The notes below the pieces were generated by a model. It searched no databases, was not told the origin of the DNA, and saw nothing but the letters and a program-made list of their open reading frames with translations. A program made the translations under genes and the position numbers. This document shows positions 61,701 through 63,451 of a stretch of 64,000 nt of DNA, one piece after another; the stretch's first letter is position 1, and each line of letters starts with the position of its first letter. The DNA is from Leptasterias polaris (Eukaryota > Echinodermata > Asteroidea > Forcipulatida > Asteriidae), in the NCBI GenBank assembly GCA_037783415.1, contig JAZGTN010000167.1, positions 186,001-250,000 on the forward strand. Reading direction: 5' to 3'.

Positions 61701-62879
61701 TAGAGGCAATCAGAATCTTAGCATGGAGGTCATTCTATTAGACATCCGTGAAATGAACTCCATACTGCCAAATTTAATGAAGGTAAGGCTAAATCGAAAT
61801 TGGTGGCTAGAGCTACGGCTACTACTGGTCTTAATCGAGTTGCCATGATAATAATAATAATAAAAATTGGATTTATATAGCGCCAAATTACTAAAGGATG
61901 CAAGGCGCTTAAGGAGAAAAGAAAGACCAAAGTAATGGGGGGGCAACCAGCTACAACTTGGAGAACAGTCTTGAGACCCTTTTTGAAGGACAAAACAGTC
62001 TTAGCGTTTTTAATGGGGACAGGAAGACCGTTCCATAGGCGGGAGGCAGCAGTGGAAAAAGCTCTCACCAGCTAGTTTGCGTGACTTGTTCACCACAAGG
62101 GAGATAGCATCATAGCTTTGAAGGGAGTATGGGCAGTCATGGATTTCAAAAAGTGAAGAGAGATAATCTGGAGCACTGTTATTTATTGAGTTGTAGGTAT
62201 GTACCAGTGTGCGGAACTCAATACGTTGGGCTATAGGGAGCCTGATAAAAGGAAATCTAGTGGTAGCAGTAGCCTTCGCTGCCAATTTGGACATTGCTTA
62301 ATCTAATAAAACTTTACATAGGTTGCAATTTTCAGTTTTGTTTTTCTTTTGCAAGAAAGACTGTGCAGCCTACTTGTTAAAAAGGCAAAATTTTCCTTCC
62401 TTTTCCGATGTCAAAAATTGAAAATGTGTTACTTTATTTTTGAGTGCGTGAATTTTGACTTCATTTGACTGTTAATCTGGTTGTGGTTGCTATCATTAAC
62501 ACATCAGAAAGATCCATTTATGACAATACTTGTTTGAAATTTTGACTAGTAAAACTTCCTGGGGACAAGTATAATGCACAGTTTACTATAGCCCGGTTGG
62601 CTACTTTGCAAAAAGCTTCAAAGCGTAAGACTTGAAAATCTGCATCGCAGTTCGTTAGCAGCTATTTCTTCTCATTAGAATGCTGCAGTTGATGATCATC
62701 TCCTTTCCTTTCAGGTCACAGATCTGCTACTCGGCTGTTACTGCAAGACCCACACATTGATGGTCTCATGTCAGCGCCCCCACGCCCCTCTGGCTGAACA
62801 ATTCAGCTCCCTGTTGGCAACCCAGGGGAGCCTCCATCACCCCTTGTATCACCGGTTGTTCACCCTCATTTGTCACCAG
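19662..62879 (+). CDS. FANCA: Fanconi anemia group A protein, 5' half (21 exons)
   Basis: FANCA is the dimeric scaffold of the nuclear Fanconi core complex. It partners FANCG and supports monoubiquitination of FANCD2-FANCI at DNA interstrand crosslinks. I assembled 21 plus-strand exons with GT/AG borders; phases agree at every junction and give 742 codons. Match to vertebrate FANCA rests on ordered blocks, for example FESCQ...TAFL..RQA (exon 11), LARTRLAD (exon 13), FLPALL and PDIPDSK (exons 16-17), AGKIP..MY (exon 18) and VTDLLLGCYC (exon 21). An in-frame TAA at 19638 sits upstream of ATG 19662. The vertebrate N-terminal 40 or so residues are absent or lie on an unseen upstream exon. The human protein is 1,455 residues, so the 3' half lies beyond the window. 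Intron 14 is 18.8 kb and hosts other genes. Confidence 0.93.
20623..20995. mobile_element. hAT-like MITE in FANCA intron 1
   Basis: Ends CAGGGCTCGAATTT and AAATTCGAGCCCTG form 14-bp inverted repeats. AACGG flanks both sides. The core repeats the phrase GGCCAGTAA / GGTCCAGTAAA. CAGGG termini suggest hAT superfamily. Confidence 0.7.
21223..21337 (+). CDS. FANCA: FANCA exon 2
   Basis: Follows TTATTCATCAG and ends before GTAATT in phase 1. It encodes a Ser/Thr/Pro-rich, poorly conserved segment. It is kept because the phase fits both neighbours. Confidence 0.65.
21665..21908 (+). repeat. LINE 3'-end fragment in intron 2
   Basis: Contains GTTTGTTTGTTTGTTTG, AAGCTTCGGCTTATC and a terminal GAACTGAACTGAA tail. 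The same tail occurs in reverse at 55930-56090, which supports a dispersed LINE family. Confidence 0.5.
22525..23055. repeat. TIR insertion between two copies of a 75-bp repeat (intron 2)
   Basis: A segment with GTGTTAGAAAGATG and GTGTGTCTAGCTT is found at 22525-22605 and again at 22985-23053. Between them, 22645-22970 is bounded by AACATGTTTAGC and GCTAAACATGTT, with purine-rich and pyrimidine-rich inner arms. This looks like an inverted-repeat insertion with a duplicated flank. Confidence 0.5.
23407..23543 (+). CDS. FANCA: FANCA exon 3
   Basis: Acceptor CCTTCCAG, donor GTAGGC. The residues IQAQSHITGLPIPTV match human LQDQASRLGVPVGIL in position and pattern. Confidence 0.85.
23675..23912 (-). 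mobile_element. SINE remnant before exon 4
   Basis: Minus strand shows the SINE body landmarks: TTCGGGTTGGATGTGAAGC, then GTGAAATGCACATAAAAGAA, then TTTACAAGGTGCTA. The tRNA-like head is not recognisable. It ends about 40 bp from the exon 4 acceptor. Confidence 0.65.
23951..24043 (+). CDS. FANCA: FANCA exon 4
   Basis: 31 codons, phase 0 at both ends. RFEYLVKLLNKLVLEQTL corresponds to the human helical stretch around LLEFAQYLLAHSMFS. A SINE remnant ends about 40 bp before its acceptor. Confidence 0.87.
24064..24244. mobile_element. GGGCCCAATTTCAT-type MITE (subfamily A), intron 4
   Basis: Ends GGGTCCCATTCCAT and ATGAAATTGGGCCC. The interior has the shared phrases TTACCAGAATAAGGTT, GTGACTGGTATCCTGCTCA and AGCAATATTTTCTGCTTAAGC. 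Confidence 0.75.
24263..24382. mobile_element. GGGCCCAATTTCAT-type MITE, short copy, intron 4
   Basis: A 120-bp near-palindrome: GGGCCCAATTTCATGGCTC at the left and the complement of the same termini at the right. Confidence 0.7.
24585..25015 (+). repeat. Old dispersed repeat (family R1) split by a MITE
   Basis: Contains CTCAGAATGATGTCA, GATGTTTTGGATGTTGACA, CATGAGGACTCTATCTATT and ACAAAATTGAATT. The same order occurs uninterrupted at 53455-53670 and 55205-55420, and in reverse at 54850-55080. Here it is split by the MITE at 24618-24839. Confidence 0.75.
24618..24839. mobile_element. GGGCCCAATTTC-type MITE (subfamily B), nested in R1
   Basis: Inverted ends TGGGCCCAATTTCCTGG and ATGAAATTGGGCCCA. 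The interior includes ACCGAGCGAGCGCCAAATTTC and CGCCGATTCTTTGCTTACGG. The intact R1 copies show the target before insertion. Confidence 0.8.
25029..25209 (+). CDS. FANCA: FANCA exon 5
   Basis: Acceptor CCCTAG, donor GTATGA, phase 1 end. LLWQLHACSVVPLDQYIE aligns with human AVWHLHVQGIVSLQELLE. The end of the exon is acidic and variable. Confidence 0.9.
25330..25836. mobile_element. Composite MITE with repeated left end, intron 5
   Basis: ACCTGCCAACTGTTCAGATT with AGGCCGCAAAAAATCAG occurs at 25330-25425 and again at 25559-25650. The matching right end (complement TACCTGCCAATATGATACC) is at 25805-25833. This suggests one element inserted in, or next to, another of the same family. Confidence 0.6.
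25875..26095 (+). repeat. Three-copy tandem repeat of about 75 bp next to exon 6
   Basis: The phrases TTTTGCCTCAATGAGTTTTGT and AAATCGTAATTAA recur three times. The last copy supplies the polypyrimidine tract of the exon 6 acceptor. Confidence 0.75.
26102..26178 (+). CDS. FANCA: FANCA exon 6
   Basis: Acceptor CCTACAG, donor GTAGTA. VLGVLVRCGYSKPDD corresponds to human FVQMFVLRGFQKNSD. A threefold tandem repeat abuts the acceptor. Confidence 0.85.
26183..26350 (+). repeat. Two-copy direct repeat, intron 6
   Basis: AGTCAACCCTCCTACT followed by GACCATTCAAT occurs at 26188 and 26300. Confidence 0.65.
26505..26538 (+). CDS. FANCA: FANCA exon 7
   Basis: A 34-bp microexon (ASQKILDDTVS plus a split codon) between TTATTCAG and GTATGC. 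It restores phase between exons 6 and 8 and fits the human helix at VLQRMLIFALDALAAG. Confidence 0.65.
26680..26890 (+). repeat. 54-bp tandem repeat with CCAAT boxes, four copies, intron 7
   Basis: Each copy contains TGACCAATCACAGCAGC, AATAGACTGAGCA and CTCCACCCCTTTCTGCAT. Copies differ at single bases. The 18-codon periodicity gives chance open frames on both strands. Confidence 0.88.
26988..27262. mobile_element. GGGAAAGCTCCATTAAAG MITE, intron 7
   Basis: Ends GGGAAAGCTCTATTAAAG and AATGGAGCTTTCCC. The interior has ACTCACACCTGTTATCTCC and CTGACTGCCCCAGGCAG. Related copies lie at 33743, 37136, 39815, 46711, 50282 and 52863. Confidence 0.85.
27346..27528 (+). CDS. FANCA: FANCA exon 8
   Basis: Acceptor CTCTTACAG, donor GTGAGA, both ends in phase 1. 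SSFTLRQLRNVLRID corresponds to human FFSHTLTQILTHSP. Confidence 0.82.
28346..28410. repeat. 21-bp repeat, three copies, with a distant inverted partner
   Basis: AGGAGTTGTGGTGCAGGAATA three times. The last copy and its extension (28388-28436) are the reverse complement of 28772-28820, so a foldback about 430 bp long is possible in intron 8. Confidence 0.7.
28935..29086 (+). CDS. FANCA: FANCA exon 9
   Basis: Acceptor CCTAAAAG, donor GTAAAT. KQHDEWTYSKAPHTLTSMF closely follows human MQREWSFARTHPLLTSLY. Confidence 0.9.
29127..29526 (-). mobile_element. tRNA-derived SINE, intron 9
   Basis: The minus-strand head starts TGTGACGGCCGATCGGTC, has a B box GGTTCGAGTTCC (29451-29463), then ACACTTGTGTCCTTATGCG, CTTCGGATGGGACGTAAAGC and GTGTTGTGTAATGCACGTAA. 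The head has the leucine/serine-type long variable arm layout. Confidence 0.82.
29631..29706 (+). CDS. FANCA: FANCA exon 10
   Basis: Acceptor TCTCATTCAG, donor GTAAGA, phase 1 end. VNWQHTLVLVSVFCVCF matches human VHWQRVLSFVSALVVCF. The next intron holds the 42-bp minisatellite. Confidence 0.92.
29975..30815. repeat. 42-bp minisatellite, about 20 near-perfect copies, intron 10
   Basis: Unit: CAAAGTGGGGAGTTACCAGT followed by GTTAACTGGACAACCACTCTCA. Copies appear identical except at the edges. Because 42 is divisible by three and the unit has few stops, three long frames (301-352 codons) stay open on both strands; the repeat fully explains them. Confidence 0.95.
30884..31077. mobile_element. 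GGGCCCAATTTCAT-type MITE (subfamily A), intron 10
   Basis: A complete 194-bp copy: GGGCCCAATTTCATAGAGC on the left and the complement GCTTTTTGAAATTGGGCCC on the right. It ends 60 bp before exon 11. Confidence 0.82.
31138..31271 (+). CDS. FANCA: FANCA exon 11
   Basis: Acceptor TTCACAG, donor GTCAGT. SFESCQVSYLYTAFLLARQA matches human [20 protein letters not shown]; this is the clearest single diagnostic block. Confidence 0.95.
31612..31893. mobile_element. Long-TIR MITE, copy 1 (intron 11)
   Basis: Arms of about 110 bp. It begins TATACAGCAATCTTTCACCG and ends with the complement, and both arms include ACTCTTGGTGGCAGCAGAT and GTGGTACTGCGCTGCCTAG. The loop is about 80 bp. A second copy with an inverted loop is at 58899. 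Confidence 0.88.
32520..33063. mobile_element. MITE with TTAAAGG...CCTTTAA ends, intron 11
   Basis: Left TTAAAGGCAGGATACACTTT, right complement TTAAAGGGAGTGTACACCTT. Subterminal GGTAATTGTCAAAGACCAGT marks the family; a left-half copy is at 58670-58890. It stops 38 bp before exon 12. Confidence 0.75.
33102..33212 (+). CDS. FANCA: FANCA exon 12
   Basis: 37 codons, phase 0 at both ends. TVTFFMEFLTSLVPHEPKDY corresponds to human [20 protein letters not shown]. Confidence 0.94.
33590..33643. mobile_element. GGGCCCAATTTCAT-type MITE, fragment
   Basis: Only the left terminus GGGCCCAATTTCATGGCCC and part of the right inner sequence (AAAGAATCGGCGCC) remain. Confidence 0.5.
33735..33998. mobile_element. 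GGGAAAGCTCCATTAAAG MITE, intron 12
   Basis: Inverted ends ATTACAGGAAAGCTCCCATT and AATGGAGCTTTCCCGTAAT; interior as in the copy at 26988. Confidence 0.85.
34158..34253 (+). CDS. FANCA: FANCA exon 13
   Basis: 32 codons, phase 0. IHVTYPPHAPPKCQ then DYKALARTRLADFR match human VHILHPPLVPGKYR and DYISLAKTRLADLK. The donor is GTACGT after AGG. Confidence 0.95.
34510..34875 (-). mobile_element. tRNA-Leu-derived SINE, intron 13
   Basis: The minus-strand head has an A box TGGCGGAGCGGT (34859-34870) and B box GGTTTGATTCC (34801-34811) with a long variable region, as in tRNA-Leu. The body follows (ACACTTGTGTCCTTGAGCAAG). The 3' end has GTGCACTATATAAGAAC and ends in an ATT-rich tail. Confidence 0.85.
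34876..36655. other. Rest of FANCA intron 13, no gene recognised
   Basis: Contains a short direct repeat with ACATGATGGATACCAGCGCG (twice, near 34970 and 35080), an ATT microsatellite (35261-35290), a long A/T-rich stretch (35410-35640) and a region of short imperfect repeats of GGTTAGG and TTGGATTG type (35820-36300). Confidence 0.5.
36656..36709 (+). CDS. FANCA: FANCA exon 14
   Basis: 18 codons ending SMGQTSQ before GTTAGT. The segment is short and Gly/Ser-rich. Joined to exon 15 it reproduces the spacing of the human [17 protein letters not shown] region. Confidence 0.78.
37131..37420. mobile_element. GGGAAAGCTCCATTAAAG MITE, intron 14
   Basis: Starts CATTACGGGAAAGCTCCATT; the right end TGATGCTTTCCCATAAT is diverged. 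It lies about 515 bp 3' of GPCR 1. Confidence 0.8.
37936..38925 (-). CDS. Rhodopsin-type GPCR 1, intronless
   Basis: A 329-residue seven-helix receptor of class A for the plasma membrane; ligand unknown. Seen: N-glycosylation sites at 7-9 and 12-14; seven hydrophobic segments starting near 24, 53, 88, 137, 178, 234 and 272; LAVVD with Asp62 in helix 2; Cys90 and Cys168 for the usual disulphide; ERY (116-118) in place of DRY; Trp144; LWTP (248-251); NPIIY (291-295). The third loop is short and Gln/Ala-rich. Paralogs begin MANTT, so Met5 (38913) may be the true start. It lies antisense within FANCA intron 14. Single-exon tandem class A receptors are expanded in echinoderms, often in sensory tissue; that role here is inference. 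Confidence 0.9.
   Translation of the reverse strand: MTRTMANTTAENGSILYVVRWIEIAEGIVGMVLNTLAWLVILRTKNLHNMTNYLLAYLAVVDTLACFSLLVFCAMQGTVPESLIARGIYCWVIYSLFLQYTIVYTSSYGLCVVTYERYIGIVHPLHYPRLLSAKKVTAIIFITWMIGCLFASPFLLSYTASKDTQYACDETPSSKTLASIGYSMGIIFTYLLPLTFMSWAYYKIQATLKISARQLRQQNVQAAANELLQARQKVVNMLMIVMGALFVLWTPQITMITLYLVDVQNELYKSQVAYTVVCISGGLYYMNSVINPIIYVFKYKSFRKGLKDMMHCRISRPVRLNQVGVESNA
39075..39250 (-). promoter_or_regulatory. Conserved block upstream of GPCR 1
   Basis: The block from ATGATATCTCCATAAGTGAAA to TTGACACAAAATCTCATCA lies about 165 bp upstream of the start. It recurs upstream of GPCR 2 (45645) and GPCR 3 (52185), and in additional loose copies (46055, 49608, 53055). It is a candidate shared promoter; the conservation may simply reflect duplication. 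Confidence 0.45.
39815..40099. mobile_element. GGGAAAGCTCCATTAAAG MITE in GPCR 1 flank
   Basis: Opposite orientation to the copies at 26988-37420. It is part of the duplicated receptor flank. Confidence 0.82.
40524..41701 (-). pseudogene. LINE reverse transcriptase and C-terminal part, frameshifted
   Basis: Frame 40970-41701 carries SAYRKHHSTETALL, DLSSAFDTLD, GVPQGSCLGPLLF and the catalytic CYADDTQLY. A second break, apparently with a small deletion in the thumb region, shifts to frame 40524-41009 (SSRLDYCNSLLYGLP, LHWLPVRLRI, APKLWNALP), the usual CR1/L2-type C terminus. Confidence 0.88.
41709..44030 (-). CDS. LINE endonuclease and start of reverse transcriptase
   Basis: 773 codons. N terminus: after Met11 a signal-peptide-like hydrophobic run (TVFVFLLLQQ), then the motif DFSLNPGP at residues 105-112. 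The endonuclease follows with SLNARSLRNK, FALTETWLN, GDFNIHV and SDHF, the set expected of APE-type LINE endonucleases. The frame continues into the RT lead (IENFRPISNL..SKLVEQVV) and stops at a TAA near 41710, beyond which the RT goes on in another frame. The retention of a 773-codon frame indicates moderate age. Confidence 0.88.
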   Translation of the reverse strand: MKCTVLYALNMASVTHTYVCTVFVFLLLQQSAQHFELDISFGNLFAVDQHEACSWPIMFSATVRRTLVPGELHIKLPVFYWSKHGLTGVHAPDHDPQLDITISMDFSLNPGPTDMISTRQSDPSFSNETCLHNLCDLSGTQLSNTRITYTRNDLLRLRYFSRYRIDNNKLQLLKACGILRYRGKRAGQRRHKVTVMVGNRPTILPLQRPVFNSQTLIRVPLVPPELTLRNHIGCPLKLCSLNARSLRNKTADFVDYVCRSGADIFALTETWLNTDDSAHRAEATPAGFKLVDHSRRERSGGGTALLLRDSMEIKKIAATEKESFEFSEWLVGYNSHQLRLIVVYRPPYSNNHRATVSTFFKEFSEYLEPILLTTAPLVITGDFNIHVDNVDDHDAVRFCELLESVNLEQHVNQPTHVYGHTLDLIITRKSEAIIKSTPVPDYLFSDHFSTLCDLDFNKPQLSVKDIAYRKINDVDIQMFKHDICVSDLFNRMSQERPDDLDDLTTSYNKVLRDILDQHAPIKTKTITVRPRVPWYNDEIKFAKRLRRKAENKWRKSKLLQDLNCFRQKKNNVTFLMNKARRDYYTNFVNENSDDQRKLFKVSRSILNLNKTFLLPPHSNDTELANKMGTFFVQKISKIRSRLDATGSLNLSNPDPTGSRVCDTCLIEFESLSEESVRKLILGSNKKCCILDPIPMKLLIVCLEILLPVITRMVNSSLCSGHFPDVWKSAVVLPLLKKPGLDLKIENFRPISNLHFVSKLVEQVVANQLVSLIQ
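44501..45457 (-). CDS. Rhodopsin-type GPCR 2, intronless
   Basis: 318 residues starting MANTT. Paralog of GPCR 1, near identical in helices 1, 4 and in loop 3 (KISARQLRQQNVQAAANELL). It has ERY (115-117), LWTP and NPIIY. Differences cluster in helices 2, 3 and 7 and in the extracellular loops. The usual helix-3 cysteine is Tyr89, although Cys97 lies two helical turns further and a loop-2 cysteine is kept. It lies antisense in FANCA intron 14, 5.6 kb upstream (in plus coordinates, right) of GPCR 1, with the LINE between. Likely an orphan, lineage-specific receptor; ligand not predictable. Confidence 0.9.
   Translation of the reverse strand: MANTTEQRNCFPIYEEWISQIGMAEGIVGMVLNTLAWLVILRTKNLHNMTNYLLAYLAVVDSLTCFCLFFYFATTNMVPESEIGRVIYYWLIKTRICQLITVNASGFGLCVVTYERYIGIVHPLHYPRLLSAKKVTAIIFITWMIGCLLPSPFLLSFTASKDTQYACIDTSSAPFFMGQSFAIVFTYSLPITFMSWAYYKIQATLKISARQLRQQNVQAAANELLQARQKVVNMLMIVMGALFVLWTPHFIVNILIIIPSESEVAEIGITTTELLYYMNSVINPIIYIFKYKKFRRGLQDILCCCMSRPVRPNQIGMQ
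45645..45810 (-). promoter_or_regulatory. Conserved block upstream of GPCR 2
   Basis: Same block as at 39075-39250, about 190 bp upstream of the start. A second partial copy follows at 46055-46160. Confidence 0.45.
46711..47001. mobile_element. GGGAAAGCTCCATTAAAG MITE in GPCR 2 flank
   Basis: Paralogous to 39815-40099. Its right end is where the TIR element at 47003 inserted. Confidence 0.82.
47003..48056. mobile_element. TIR element of about 1 kb with GTTTACACTAGATCC ends
   Basis: Left end CCCCGTTTACACTAGATCC, right end GGATCTAGTGTAAACGCGG. CATG flanks both sides, and the paralogous flank at 50570 shows the uninterrupted CCATGTG target. Subterminal GGATCAGACCCGGTTCA repeats mark the left arm. 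No transposase is recognisable; open frames inside are short. Confidence 0.75.
48553..49469 (-). pseudogene. Unidentified coding remnant on the minus strand
   Basis: Two exon-like pieces stand out. 49335-49469 reads 44 codons from an ATG (MLFPDLIFGPVTFGVVDRI) to a TGA, and the frame continues past the stop with KFLMEARYMYVKEGTDF. 48553-48718 follows a TTTTTTCAG acceptor and reads DIRCVFQSLSLYFSSTF then NDFLCLLNLFDHWFQTSS before a stop. The region between has several stops. I do not recognise the protein. It may be a decayed gene or retrocopy carried by the receptor duplication. Confidence 0.3.
49608..50590. repeat. Orphan copy of the GPCR flank
   Basis: Contains the conserved upstream block (49608-49780), the intermediate flank and the MITE (50282-50580), in the same order as beside GPCRs 1-3. 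No receptor lies on the left, where 48060-49600 holds unrelated sequence. Confidence 0.75.
50282..50580. mobile_element. GGGAAAGCTCCATTAAAG MITE in orphan flank
   Basis: Complete copy in the receptor-flank orientation. Confidence 0.82.
50640..50960 (+). mobile_element. Uninterrupted SINE copy left of GPCR 3
   Basis: Body from CTTCGGATGGGACGTAAAGC through CCCGGTGTTCCTGGTTTG to GAGCGCTATATAAGAAGCC and an ATT tail. It serves as the empty site for the LINE insertion in the paralogous SINE at 40140. Confidence 0.85.
51033..52007 (-). CDS. Rhodopsin-type GPCR 3, start codon disrupted
   Basis: Closest to GPCR 2. It keeps all seven helices, ERY, LWTP, NPIIY and the loop-3 segment, with Tyr instead of Cys at the helix-3 position. 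The ancestral start (ATG GCT AAT ACA in GPCR 2) here reads ATG GCT ATA TAA because of a 4-base insertion. The long frame therefore has no in-frame ATG at its beginning: it opens with GTG at 52007 after a TAG at 52020-52022. The first in-frame methionines are residues 20-21 (51950-51945). Use of these would remove the N-terminal glycosylation site but keep helix 1. It could be a receptor with a shortened N terminus or a very young pseudogene. Confidence 0.8.
   Translation of the reverse strand: MQGKWLYNTTAQRGCVYIYMMYEEWICQIGMAEGIVGMVLNTLAWLVILCTKNLHNMTNYLLAYLAVVDSLTCFCLFIVNATTNMVPESEIGRVIYYLLIKTRICQLITVNASGFGLCVVTYERYIGIVHPLHYPRLLSAKKVTAIIFITWMIGCLLASPFPLSFIASKDTQHACTETSSALIVMGRIFAIVFTYSLPITFMSWAYYKIQATLKISARQLRQQNVQAAANELLQARQKVVNMLMIVMGALFVLWTPHVIMNILIIIQSEFAEIGITITELLYYMNSVINPIIYIFKYKKFRRGLQDMLCCCMSRPVRPNQIGME
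52185..52340 (-). promoter_or_regulatory. Conserved block upstream of GPCR 3
   Basis: Same block as at 39075 and 45645, about 190 bp upstream, with a small internal deletion. Confidence 0.4.
52863..53410. repeat. Truncated MITE joined to another GPCR-flank copy
   Basis: The MITE breaks off at 53052 (GTGCATGATCCA) and is followed by a partial copy of the conserved upstream block and flank (53055-53410). This is the right edge of the duplicated cluster. Confidence 0.7.
53455..55420. repeat. Three R1 repeat copies near the end of intron 14
   Basis: R1 copies lie at 53455-53670 (plus), 54850-55080 (minus) and 55205-55420 (plus). A GTAGAT microsatellite occupies 54741-54778. The stretch 53790-54560 shows nothing recognisable. 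Confidence 0.65.
55496..55587 (+). CDS. FANCA: FANCA exon 15
   Basis: Acceptor TTTGTTTCAG, donor GTAAAA, phase 2 end. TENHAAAEDVERWVTEFEKT matches human [21 protein letters not shown]. It resumes the gene after the 18.8-kb intron. Confidence 0.94.
55925..56240 (-). repeat. LINE 3'-end fragment, intron 15
   Basis: Begins with the TTCAACTCAATTCAG tail and ACATATTTATTTCCGTACTTC, the reverse complement of the end at 21665-21908. Confidence 0.5.
56333..56393 (+). CDS. FANCA: FANCA exon 16
   Basis: Acceptor TTTATTGCAG, donor GTAAAT. YYKEQFLPALLSTRL corresponds to human YYVSHFLPALLTPRV. Confidence 0.95.
57468..57517 (+). CDS. FANCA: FANCA exon 17
   Basis: Acceptor TTTCTTCAG, donor GTACGC, phase 2 end. 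LPDIPDSKMKFIDALK matches human LPKVPDSRVAFIESLK. Confidence 0.95.
57589..57841. mobile_element. GGGCCCAATTTC-type MITE (subfamily B), intron 17
   Basis: Ends GGGCCCAATTTCCTGGCTC and GAGCCATGAAATTGGGCCC. It carries about 30 extra internal bases relative to the copy at 24618. Confidence 0.82.
57885..58290 (+). mobile_element. tRNA-derived SINE split by a MITE, intron 17
   Basis: Head GTGGCGTGGTTTGATTAGTG and B box GGTTTGAATCTTG lie at 57885-57950. The body resumes at 58135 (GACACTTGTGTCCTTGAGCG, then GTGCGCTATAAAAGAACCC). Confidence 0.8.
57951..58134. mobile_element. GGGCCCAATTTCAT-type MITE (subfamily A) inside the SINE
   Basis: Shares with 30884-31077 the interior TTACCAGAATAAGGTTACC and AGCAATATTTTCTGCTTAAGC. 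The termini are slightly decayed. Confidence 0.78.
58399..58475 (+). CDS. FANCA: FANCA exon 18
   Basis: Acceptor CTTTTTTAG, donor GTGAGT, phase 1 end. SAGKIPLPMYQKYIAACK corresponds to human RADKIPPSLYSTYCQAC. Confidence 0.94.
58670..58890. mobile_element. Left half of the TTAAAGG-type MITE, intron 18
   Basis: GGTAATTGTTGAAGACCAGTA and GCTCAATTGATCAT match the copy at 32520. The right half is missing, and the next MITE starts at 58899. Confidence 0.6.
58899..59175. mobile_element. Long-TIR MITE, copy 2 (intron 18)
   Basis: Same arms as 31612-31893 (TATACAGCAATCCTTCACCG, GTGGTACTGCGCTGCCTAG), but the central loop is reversed, so the two copies lie in opposite orientation within one pre-mRNA. 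Confidence 0.88.
59253..60003 (-). mobile_element. piggyBac-like element remnant, intron 18
   Basis: TTAA at both ends (59253-59256 and 60000-60003) flanks inverted termini CCCTTTCAATACC / GGTATTGAAAGGG. TTAA target duplication and CCCTTT termini are the piggyBac signature. Two subterminal TGTCGAGT-AA-ACTCGACA palindromes lie near the right end. Only a short N-terminal transposase-like piece is kept. Confidence 0.85.
59436..59813 (-). pseudogene. piggyBac transposase N-terminal fragment
   Basis: 125 codons including an acidic Ser/Glu/Asp stretch (SDSELDSEISEEEPSEDSDE) followed by a Pro/Gly/Arg segment, then a stop. Acidic N termini are usual in piggyBac transposases, but the catalytic DDE domain is absent. 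The assignment depends on the element's ends. Confidence 0.5.
60180..60765. repeat. Two-copy direct repeat of about 290 bp, intron 18
   Basis: Both copies contain GCAAATACTGT, GCCGCATTCAACTGAAA, GAGCTCCTTGAAATCATAAGG, TTTGAGACCCTTTTGTCA and GATGCAAAGCGCA in the same order (60180-60460 and 60465-60765). Confidence 0.8.
60854..60976 (+). CDS. FANCA: FANCA exon 19
   Basis: Acceptor GATATCATAG, donor GTAGAT, phase 1 at both ends. It encodes an acidic, Met/Asp-rich variable stretch followed by a predicted helix (LTECLDALPQQLQSID). Confidence 0.8.
61028..61210. mobile_element. GGGCCCAATTTCAT-type MITE (subfamily A), diverged, intron 19
   Basis: Left GGGCCCATTTCATAAAG and an interior with GTGACTGGTTCCCTGCTAC; the right end is degraded. 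Confidence 0.6.
61225..61582 (+). mobile_element. SINE lacking its 5' head, intron 19
   Basis: Body: GACACTTGTGTCCTTAAGC, CTTCGGATGGGACGTAAAGC, TGTTGTGTAATACACGTGAA, GGGGTTCGCCCCGGTGTT, then GAAGCGCTTTATATAAGAAG and a short ATT tail. It ends about 55 bp before exon 20. Confidence 0.82.
61637..61782 (+). CDS. FANCA: FANCA exon 20
   Basis: Acceptor CTATTGCAG, donor GTAAGG. LSLISGKVNAVLEDLAP corresponds to the human VAVISERLRAVLGHN region. Confidence 0.88.
61845..62300 (-). mobile_element. 5'-truncated CR1/L2-group LINE, intron 20
   Basis: The minus strand encodes the C-terminal LINE segment in two frames: LPIAQRIEFRTLVHTYNSIN, APDYLSSLFEIHD, and after a break AFSTAASRLWNGLPVPIK. The 3' end reads GGCGCTATATAAATCCAA and then (TTA)n. 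Only the last 450 bp are present. Confidence 0.85.
62715..62879 (+). CDS. FANCA: FANCA exon 21, last in window
   Basis: 55 codons, phase 0. VTDLLLGCYCKTHTLMVS aligns with human AVDLLLTSFCQNLMAAS, and FSSLLATQG and LFTLICHQ follow the human spacing. The downstream intron continues to the window end, and no further exon is visible. Confidence 0.93.
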
Positions 62880-62959
62880 GTGGGTTGTCAATTTAGCCGC
62901 CAGTGGTTGGACATCCTGACACACTGATGTTCTCCCTGAGATCAAAAGTCTGAACAGTC

Positions 62960-63128
62960 AGGGTGCGCTTTCATGGTACTACTACTGTCCTAAAATCTCT
63001 TCATTGGCTTCCTGTTCAAGAATGAATGTTCTCTAAAAATAGTTCCGTTATTTCATAGTGCCCTCAACGGCTCAGCCCCTGGCTACATTTCTTGCCTCAT
63101 TCATGCTCCCTATGACTCGTGGACAAGT
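62960..63128 (+). mobile_element. LINE fragment, first part, intron 21
   Basis: Reads SLHWLPVQE, then frames containing LFHSALNGSAPGYISCLIHA; typical of LINE C-terminal domains. The sequence is broken after 63128 and resumes at about 63690. Confidence 0.65.
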
Positions 63129-63451
63129 CGTTAAATGTTTGTCGCGATGATAGCGTTCATACTCTCTCAGTGATTCTCTCGACACTGGCGATGTTCTCGC
63201 GAGACTACTGCTCTTGCGACTCCAGTCTCATTTAATGGGGAGAAGCAGTCGGGAGCCAGCAGCCTCAGGTGAGAGCAGTGATCTAGCTTCAATCGGGGAG
63301 AGCTTAGCGTATTCTGCTATCACCGCTACTCGACTATCACCGCTACAAACATTGACGACTTTTCCACAAGTCTAACTTACCCTCTGTCACCCGTCCTGGA
63401 CTACGAAAATTTAGAACCCAAGTGGTGTTTGAAGCTTTGCATGGTGTGAAA

